Assembly: GCF_902489365.1 (NCBI RefSeq)
Contig: NZ_CABTZR010000002.1
Location: 13,607-77,606 of the forward strand
DNA: 64,000 nucleotides
Reading direction: 5' to 3'
Source: an uncultured Corynebacterium sp.
GTDB taxonomy: Bacteria; Actinomycetota; Actinomycetes; Mycobacteriales; Mycobacteriaceae
Shown one piece after another: positions 58,641 to 64,000 of the stretch. The notes beneath the pieces are model-generated. The model saw only the letters and a program-made list of their open reading frames with translations, did no database searches and was not told where the DNA came from. Position numbers and translations under genes: made by a program. Every line of letters starts with the position of its first letter. Within the stretch, counting starts at the first letter, position 1.

Positions 58641-59481
58641 GGCTGGTGAGTATACCGGCCACAGCATCAATGACCTGCACGTCCTGCTCAGTAGGCTCCC
58701 CCAGGAAGTAGGAGGCGTGGCGCTTGGCCTTCGTGGCCAGGGCGCGGTTGGCGGCTTCCACGGAGAAGTCGCAGACGAAGTCACCGTCCAAGCAATAATC
58801 GACGGCGCGGTGTTCCGGCAGCCCGGCGCGGTTCTGAGCCCACGGCACCTGGTGGAGCGGATTGCCGAACGTAAGCACCGCATGCAGGCGCCCGGTATCA
58901 GCGAGGTAGCTTTCAACGCTTGTCGTGACGAGCGCGCCCTGCGAGTAGCCAGCTGCCACCCAGCGCGGGCGGCAGCCGGTGGTGGCTTCATAGTCTTCGA
59001 CCACCTTCGGGGCGTTGCGAACACCGGTGCGCAGACTATCGACGACCCCCAGCGTCACCGAGTACGCCAAGTCCCCAATGGGGGACTGCTGGAGGATCTC
59101 CATGATTCGCCGCACGACGTCACGCGGGCTGAGTTCCTCCCCCTCCTGTGCCAAAGGCGGCAGGTTCATGGCGGCAGGGTATGCCTCCGGATCGAGCGCT
59201 AGCACATAGACGCCATCCATAGCGCCCGGATGGCGCTGCTCGACCTGGTGAAACAGCGCAGCAAAGTTACGTCCCTCAAAGCCCGTGGATTCTGGTGCAC
59301 GCGCGGAGTAGCGCTGCGGGCCCACGTATTCGCCTTGCTCCTCGTTCTGATCCGAGCCGCGCGCGACGAGCACCGCGGTCTCGGGGCAGGTGTCAACACC
59401 GCTCGCCGAGGCCACAGGAACGTTCAGAAGAAACGCTGCTGCGCCAAGCGCGGCACACATGCTAAAAGAAGGAGGCTTCAC
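58633..59481 (-). CDS. Cutinase-family esterase 1
   Basis: This 282-residue secreted protein has a signal peptide (MKPPSFSMCAALGAAAFLLN). The cutinase fold shows VLVARGSDQNEEQGEYVGP, the nucleophile elbow AAGYSQGALVTTS, TFGNPLHQVPW, and the DYCLDGDFVCDF segment with the catalytic Asp and a disulfide. The His is in the HASYFL motif. Actinobacterial cutinases act on lipids and esters at the cell surface. It is paralogous to the next gene. Confidence 0.9.
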   Translation of the reverse strand: MKPPSFSMCAALGAAAFLLNVPVASASGVDTCPETAVLVARGSDQNEEQGEYVGPQRYSARAPESTGFEGRNFAALFHQVEQRHPGAMDGVYVLALDPEAYPAAMNLPPLAQEGEELSPRDVVRRIMEILQQSPIGDLAYSVTLGVVDSLRTGVRNAPKVVEDYEATTGCRPRWVAAGYSQGALVTTSVESYLADTGRLHAVLTFGNPLHQVPWAQNRAGLPEHRAVDYCLDGDFVCDFSVEAANRALATKAKRHASYFLGEPTEQDVQVIDAVAGILTSHD

Positions 59482-59491
59482 ACTTTCCTGT

Positions 59492-60397
59492 TTAGCGGAA
59501 ACGAACGCTGTCTACCATGCTGCCGATGGAATCATAGACCTGGTTATCCCACTCGTGGTAGGTGAAAAAGTACTGGCCGTGGGAGCCGCCAGTGGGCTTA
59601 GCGGCGTAGAGGGTGTGGGCGGAGAGGTCGCACACGGCATCGAGGGGCAGGCAGTAGTCCACGCGGCTGACGTTGGCACGCAGCTGCGGGAAGTGGCCCA
59701 TCGGGCCGCCCGCGCCCTGGGTCGCGCCGACAACGGCCGGATCGCCGGCGCGGGTCAGCGGGTTACCAAAGGTCACGACACCGGCGAGCTGGTCGCGGTG
59801 GGCTAGCTCCAGCTCGTGGTTGGACAGGACCATAGCTCCTTGGGAGTAGCCGGACAGGATGTACTGCGGGTGGCAGCCGGTAGCGGCTTCATAGCTGTTG
59901 ATCGCGCTGGTCACCCCGCGCTTTCCGGTCTGTACGGAGTACATGAACTGGTTGATGGCGGAGACCGCGGTGTTGATGACGGGGTTGGCGTACTGTGCGG
60001 CTAGGCGCACCAAATCGGCCGCGGTGGTGGGAAGCGACTCGTTCGGCACGGAATACTCCGGGTACGTCGCCGGGTAGTATTGCGGCTCCAGCCCCAGCAC
60101 GTAGACGTCCTTCATCAGCGAGTTGCCACCGTGGGTTGCCTGATAGCGCGCTTCAGCGCCGCGCAGCATGGCACGGATGGATTCGCCCTCCCACCCATTG
60201 GAGGCCCGGCCACCCTGGTTGGAATACTGCGTGGGGTAGATCTGGCCGTTCTGGCCGGAGCCGCGCGCGGCGACGACCACCACGGCGGGGCACTGTTCGT
60301 CGGCATGCGCGACGGGTGCGGAAATGGTGTGGGGGACGATGAGGGCGGCTGCGGCCACGACGGCGGCTGCTACGGAGGAAGCAATGCGAGACAGCAT
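59492..60397 (-). CDS. Cutinase-family esterase 2
   Basis: This 301-residue secreted protein has a long signal peptide with cleavage near AHADEQC. It shows VVVAARGSGQNGQIYPTQYS, the elbow LSGYSQGAMVLSN, TFGNPLTRAGDPAVV, VDYCLPLDAVCDLSAH and HGQYFFTYH with the likely catalytic Asp and His. It lies 10 bases upstream of the first cutinase gene, so both are coexpressed. The pair separates nadD from proA, which are close together in other corynebacteria. Confidence 0.9.
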   Translation of the reverse strand: MLSRIASSVAAAVVAAAALIVPHTISAPVAHADEQCPAVVVVAARGSGQNGQIYPTQYSNQGGRASNGWEGESIRAMLRGAEARYQATHGGNSLMKDVYVLGLEPQYYPATYPEYSVPNESLPTTAADLVRLAAQYANPVINTAVSAINQFMYSVQTGKRGVTSAINSYEAATGCHPQYILSGYSQGAMVLSNHELELAHRDQLAGVVTFGNPLTRAGDPAVVGATQGAGGPMGHFPQLRANVSRVDYCLPLDAVCDLSAHTLYAAKPTGGSHGQYFFTYHEWDNQVYDSIGSMVDSVRFR

Positions 60398-60488
60398 GAG
60401 GGGAAGGCACCAATCAGTTCATTGTTATTACTGCGCTTTAGAGTACCCAGTCCTCTCCCGCCGCGCAGCACGAACCCCGCGCAAGGCC

Positions 60489-60580
60489 AACAATCTACTC
60501 GAAAAGTTTTCGAGTAGATTGTTTTGCGCAGGTCAGGCTCGAAAAATTCCTTTCGAGTAGCTTTCGAGTAGCTTTTCGAG
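60489..60580. repeat. Perfect 35-nt palindrome and TTTCGAGTAGC repeats
   Basis: AACAATCTACTCGAAAA (60489-60505), a central G, and TTTTCGAGTAGATTGTT (60507-60523) form a perfect 17-bp inverted repeat. Downstream at 60536-60580 the same core recurs: GCTCGAAAAATT, TTTCGAGTAGC twice in tandem, then TTTTCGAGC. It lies in the gap between proA and the cutinases. On the minus strand it follows proA and may act as a terminator, but the repeat is larger than needed for that. Confidence 0.7.
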
Positions 60581-60586
60581 CTGGTT

Positions 60587-61855
60587 CTAGGGGCGGGTCT
60601 GGCCGGTGCCCTGCAGCACCCACTTGGTAGACGTCAGCTCCGGCAAAGCCATTGGGCCACGCGCGTGCAGCTTCTGGGTAGAGATGCCGATCTCGGCGCC
60701 CATACCGTAGACCTCGCCATCAGTAAACGCGGTGGAGGCGTTGAGCATGACCGCTGCGGCATCTACCTCGTTGGCAAAGGTCAGCAAGACGTCGGCGTCC
60801 TGAGCCGCAATGGCTTCGGTGTGGCCGGTGGTGTACTCAGCAATGTGCGCGATGGCGCCATCAACGCCGTCGACCACCTTGGCGCAGATATCCATGGAGA
60901 GGAATTCCTCGCGCCACTCTTCGTCGGTGGCCTCCACGGCGTCCTTAACTCCGAAGGCTTCGAGATCCTTCACATCGCCGTGGATGGTGACCCCTGCCTC
61001 CTGAAGGGAGGTGATGATGCGGAGCTTGGCAGCGTCGTCCAGTGCGGCGTCGATCAGCACGCCCTCTGTGGCATTGCACACCGAGGTGCGGCGGGTCTTG
61101 CCGTTGACCACCATGTCGATGGCCTTGTCCAAGTCGGCGGAAGCATCGACGTAGAAGTGGCAATTGCCGGTGCCGGTCTCGATGGCGGGGACGGTGGCGT
61201 TTTCCACCACGGCGTTGATAAGGCGCGCGCCGCCGCGCGGGATGACCAGGTCCACCAAGCCGCGGGCGGTGATGAGATCCTGCACGGAATCATGGGTCTC
61301 ACAGGGCAAAAGCTGCACGCCTTCGCGCGGCAGATCGAACTCCGCGAGGGTGTCTTGGAGTAGCTCCACGAGCTTGGCGTTGGAGTTCTTCGCGGACTTG
61401 GAACCGCGCAGCAGCGGCACGTTGCCGGACTTCAGGGCCAGGCCGAATGCATCGACGGTGACGTTCGGGCGGGCCTCGTAGACCATGCCCATCACGCCGA
61501 GCGGCACACGCACCTGCTTCATCTGGATGCCGTTATCCATGGTGCGGCCCTGCAGGATCTCCCCTACCGGGTCCTGGAGGGAAGCGACCTGGCGTAAGCC
61601 CCCGGCAATGCCTTCGATGCGGGCGGCGTCCAGCGACAGGCGGTCGATGAGGGACTCGGACATGCCATTGGCGCGGCCGGCCTCGATATCGAGTTGGTTG
61701 GCAGCGAGGATGTCCTCGGTGTGCGCAATCAGATTCTCAGCGGCGCGGTTGAGGATTTCATTCTTGCGCGGGGTGGGCAGCTGCGCGAACTGTGGCGCCA
61801 CCGCCTTGGCGGCGCGGGCTTTGGACAGAACTTCTTCACGTTCGGTGTTGCTCAT
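60587..61855 (-). CDS. proA: Gamma-glutamyl phosphate reductase
   Basis: ProA reduces gamma-glutamyl phosphate to glutamate semialdehyde with NADPH in proline synthesis. The 422-residue aldehyde-dehydrogenase-fold protein contains MGMVYEARPNVTVDAFGLAL, the catalytic Cys in RRTSVCNATEGVLI and GNCHFYVDASADLDKAIDMV. Length and ends are normal. It is followed on the minus strand by the palindrome block. Confidence 0.96.
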   Translation of the reverse strand: MSNTEREEVLSKARAAKAVAPQFAQLPTPRKNEILNRAAENLIAHTEDILAANQLDIEAGRANGMSESLIDRLSLDAARIEGIAGGLRQVASLQDPVGEILQGRTMDNGIQMKQVRVPLGVMGMVYEARPNVTVDAFGLALKSGNVPLLRGSKSAKNSNAKLVELLQDTLAEFDLPREGVQLLPCETHDSVQDLITARGLVDLVIPRGGARLINAVVENATVPAIETGTGNCHFYVDASADLDKAIDMVVNGKTRRTSVCNATEGVLIDAALDDAAKLRIITSLQEAGVTIHGDVKDLEAFGVKDAVEATDEEWREEFLSMDICAKVVDGVDGAIAHIAEYTTGHTEAIAAQDADVLLTFANEVDAAAVMLNASTAFTDGEVYGMGAEIGISTQKLHARGPMALPELTSTKWVLQGTGQTRP

Positions 61856-61929
61856 GCCATACCAGCGTACGGAAGGTCTGCCCGCTTGTCAGGGATTTTG
61901 TGCAGCTATGGGCGCGGATCGGCCTTTAG

Positions 61930-62436
61930 TTAGGCCTCGAGCTCACGGCGGCGCTCAGCTGCGGCACGCAGGCGCTCGGCGCGCTTTTTCTTCTCGCCTT
62001 CGGAAAGCTCATCGAAGAGCTCTTCATCCGACTCGCTGAACTTCAACACCCCGCGCGCAGCCCAGGAAGCGAAGAACGCGATGACGGGCGAGATCCAGAA
62101 ATAGCTCCAGTCAAAGACGAAGAGGCCCAGAAAGAGCGCGATCATCGCCACCGACCAGATGACGGAATCCACTATCTGCACCTTACGTCCGCGGGAAAGC
62201 ATGTCCTCCAGCTCCGCCTCGTGGCGGCGTGCGGGTGTTGTGGCGCTGGGGGTGGAAAGCTCCGGCAGGTCCTCAAAGAGCTTGGCCACGTCCCCACGCG
62301 TGCGTGCCGCAGCGGCCTCGCCGGTACGCTGCTCAAACTCATCGGGGCCTAACGTGCCGTTGACGAAGTGCTGGCTCAGTTGTTCCAGGGCCGCGGAACG
62401 CTCAGCATCGCCAACGCGGATATCGGGGTTCTCCAT
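61930..62436 (-). CDS. DUF1707 and 2TM-domain membrane protein
   Basis: This 168-residue protein starts with the DUF1707 signature MENPDIRVGDAERSAALEQL and then FVNGTLGPDEFEQRTGEAAA. A linker is followed by two membrane helices (VIWSVAMIALFLGLFVFDWS and FWISPVIAFFASWAARGVL) and a basic, Glu-rich C-terminal helix (EGEKKKRAERLRAAAERRRE). The family is common in actinobacteria and its function is unknown. Its start overlaps the dehydrogenase stop by one base. Confidence 0.9.
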   Translation of the reverse strand: MENPDIRVGDAERSAALEQLSQHFVNGTLGPDEFEQRTGEAAAARTRGDVAKLFEDLPELSTPSATTPARRHEAELEDMLSRGRKVQIVDSVIWSVAMIALFLGLFVFDWSYFWISPVIAFFASWAARGVLKFSESDEELFDELSEGEKKKRAERLRAAAERRRELEA

Positions 62437-63347
62437 TAATAACCTGCCTTCGGGTCAACCAGCGTGGGCAGCTCCTCCCCCGCCGCGAAGGCCTCGGCCA
62501 CCTTGATGGTGTGCGCACCAATTTTTTCGCGAACGGAGCGCTGCGTATTGGCAATGTGCGGGGTAATAACCACGCGCTTATCCTGCCACAGCGGGTGGTC
62601 CTCCGGCAGCGGCTCTGGGTCGGTGACGTCGAGTGCCGCACCCGCGATCTCCCCTGCCTCCAGTGCCGCAACGAGGTCCTCGGTCTTGATGAGCGGGCCG
62701 CGACCCACGTTAACCACCACCGCGTGATTCGGCATCTGCTGGAAAGCTTCCGCATCCACCATGTGGCGGGTCTCCGGGGTCAGCGGAGCGATAAGGACGA
62801 AGTAATCTGCCTTCGGCCAGACCTTGTCCACCTGGGAAATCGGGTAGGTCTCCTCCGCGCCCTCGACCGGGTTTCCGGAGCGGTTGACCGCGATGATGCG
62901 CGGCCCGAAACCGGAGAGCATGCTAATCAGACGCTTGCCAATGCCACCGGCGCCGATAATCGCCAACGTCTTATCGTCATAAAGGTAGGAGGTGTGGGCC
63001 TCCATCTCTGCATAGGAATCAAACGTGCCGTTAACGCGGCGGTGCGCGTGCAGCTGCGCCAGGAGCAGCGCGATGGTGGATTCCGCCACCGTGTTGTCGT
63101 AGACGCCGGCCGCGTTCGACCACGGCACGCGGCTTTCCTTCATCACTTCAAGCACGTGGTCCACGCCCGCCGAAGGAATCTGCACGAAGCCAATGTTCTC
63201 CGGGAGCGGATCCGGGAAATCGCTGCCGTCGCCGGTGTAGATGAGGAAGGAGGCCTCATCGAGCGGGGCACGCTCAAAGCCCGCGGCGTCAAGCACCTCG
63301 ATGGTTTCCTCCCACGGGTGTGGTTCGATGGCGTACTTCATGCACAT
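62436..63347 (-). CDS. D-2-hydroxyacid dehydrogenase 1
   Basis: This 303-residue NAD-dependent oxidoreductase is of the D-isomer 2-hydroxyacid dehydrogenase family. The Rossmann motif is LAIIGAGGIGKRLISML, and NVGRGPLIKTEDLVAALEAG and VITPHIANTQRSV (catalytic His) are present. It may start at the ATG at 63341 rather than 63347. The true substrate is unknown; in C. glutamicum a phosphoglycerate-dehydrogenase-like gene follows proA here. A paralogue lies immediately upstream. Confidence 0.9.
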   Translation of the reverse strand: MCMKYAIEPHPWEETIEVLDAAGFERAPLDEASFLIYTGDGSDFPDPLPENIGFVQIPSAGVDHVLEVMKESRVPWSNAAGVYDNTVAESTIALLLAQLHAHRRVNGTFDSYAEMEAHTSYLYDDKTLAIIGAGGIGKRLISMLSGFGPRIIAVNRSGNPVEGAEETYPISQVDKVWPKADYFVLIAPLTPETRHMVDAEAFQQMPNHAVVVNVGRGPLIKTEDLVAALEAGEIAGAALDVTDPEPLPEDHPLWQDKRVVITPHIANTQRSVREKIGAHTIKVAEAFAAGEELPTLVDPKAGY

Positions 63348-63356
63348 ACTCCTTAG

Positions 63357-64000
63357 CTAGTATCCGGCGTCCGGGTCGACGCGCGTGGGCATGTCCTCGC
63401 CGCGCTCCCACGCGGCGGCGTTGGCATTGAAGATAGCACCCAAGTGGTACTGGGCCACGTGATCCGAGGCCGCCATGTGCGGGGTCAGCGTGGCGTTGGG
63501 GAGCTCATAGAGCGGGTGGCCATCCGGAAGCGGTTCCGGGTCCATAACCTCGAGGCCCGCTCCGGCGATCTCGCCCGTGCGCAGTGCGTCCACGAGATCA
63601 TCAGTCACCACGGTGCTGCCGCGGCCGACGTTGATAAACACCGCCGAGGGCTTCATGGCGCGGAACACAGCGGCATCAAAGAGAGCTTCCGTAGCGGCCG
63701 TCGCCGGCAGGATACTCACCACGAAATCCGCCTCGCCCCATGCTTCGTCGACGCGCTCGATAGGCAGTGTTACGTCCGCGCCGTCTACCGGGCGTCCCGA
63801 GCGGTTCACCGCGGTGATGTGCGCGCCGAAAGGCGCGAGGTAGGCCATGAGCTGCGTGCCGATTCCTCCCGCACCCACGATGAGCACACGCGTCGGCCCC
63901 TGTTGGTCATAGAGCCAGGCTTGGGATTCATCGAGCTCGCGCGCCACCGACCACGACTTCGCCAGGGCGAAGGCCTTGTGGTGGTGCGCTTGGGAGAGCA
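63357..64000 (-). CDS. D-2-hydroxyacid dehydrogenase 2, cut by window end
   Basis: The reading frame runs off the right end of the window, so the N-terminus is missing. The last visible upstream residues are LSQAHHHKAFALAKSWSVAR. The NAD motif VLIVGAGGIGTQLMAYL, FINVGRGSTVVTDDLVDALR and TLTPHMAASDH show the same family as the next gene, and the chain ends in a similar TRVDPDAGY (TLVDPKAGY in the partner). The two are tandem paralogues nine bases apart. Confidence 0.9.
   Translation of the reverse strand, partial: LSQAHHHKAFALAKSWSVARELDESQAWLYDQQGPTRVLIVGAGGIGTQLMAYLAPFGAHITAVNRSGRPVDGADVTLPIERVDEAWGEADFVVSILPATAATEALFDAAVFRAMKPSAVFINVGRGSTVVTDDLVDALRTGEIAGAGLEVMDPEPLPDGHPLYELPNATLTPHMAASDHVAQYHLGAIFNANAAAWERGEDMPTRVDPDAGY

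Noticed and set aside
58641..59024. Extension of nadD into the cutinase gene
   Set aside because: The GGTFDPIHNGH motif must be close to the N-terminus, which places the start at 58640.

Overview
The window is chromosomal DNA from a high-GC Gram-positive bacterium of the genus Corynebacterium. The gene order glyS-znr-zur-uppS-recO-era, hrcA-dnaJ2-rsmE-phoH-ybeY, aecD-brnQ-luciferase-like oxidoreductase, lepA-rpsT, and rhtB-ankyrin-holA-comEC-comEA-degV-gpmB/gpgP-rsfS-nadD-proA matches the corynebacterial core arrangement I know from C. glutamicum. A mycolyltransferase-type protein and two cutinase-family esterases fit a mycolic-acid envelope. No rRNA, tRNA, prophage, insertion sequence or CRISPR array was recognised.

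Layout. 1-655 is non-coding and holds copies of two dispersed palindromic repeat families. 656-14016 carries translation, zinc-regulation and housekeeping genes (glyS, znr/zur, uppS, recO, era, pdxY, ybeY, phoH, rsmE, dnaJ2, hrcA, hemW), interrupted by two further repeat-filled gaps (6427-7127 and 12547-12870). 14151-29702 holds paired CNNM/CorC-type membrane proteins, fadD15, malQ, two tiny overlapping membrane-protein genes, a carboxylesterase, idi, an ABC exporter, the aecD C-S lyase, brnQ and a luciferase-like monooxygenase. 29771-34805 is a GntR regulator plus a compact oligopeptide/nickel-type ABC importer. 34777-38222 shows an FUSC-family membrane protein, a shortened thpR, and a BCCT osmolyte transporter destroyed by an internal deletion.

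38219-42095 is the most interesting block. A NarL/DesR-type two-component system is transcribed away from two paralogous PrsW-like putative intramembrane proteases and a small secreted or anchored protein. A 26-base identical sequence containing a perfect inverted repeat occurs twice. It lies 21-23 nt upstream of a TAnnnT -10 element, which itself lies exactly 7 nt before the ATG, at all three candidate promoters (kinase gene, first PrsW gene, secreted-protein/second PrsW operon). This predicts one autoregulated regulon of leaderless transcripts, apparently an uncharacterised envelope-signalling module.

42031-47307 has an M20 amidohydrolase, a mycolyltransferase-like protein, and then a visibly AT-richer island (about 44760-47310) with an orphan ABC exporter and a small unknown gene. 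47314-64000 returns to core genes, with two accessory insertions: a type II restriction-modification pair between rpsT and rhtB, and a tandem cutinase pair between nadD and proA. It ends in two tandem D-2-hydroxyacid dehydrogenases, the last cut by the window edge.

All functional statements come from recognising motifs and neighbourhoods by eye. No database search was run.
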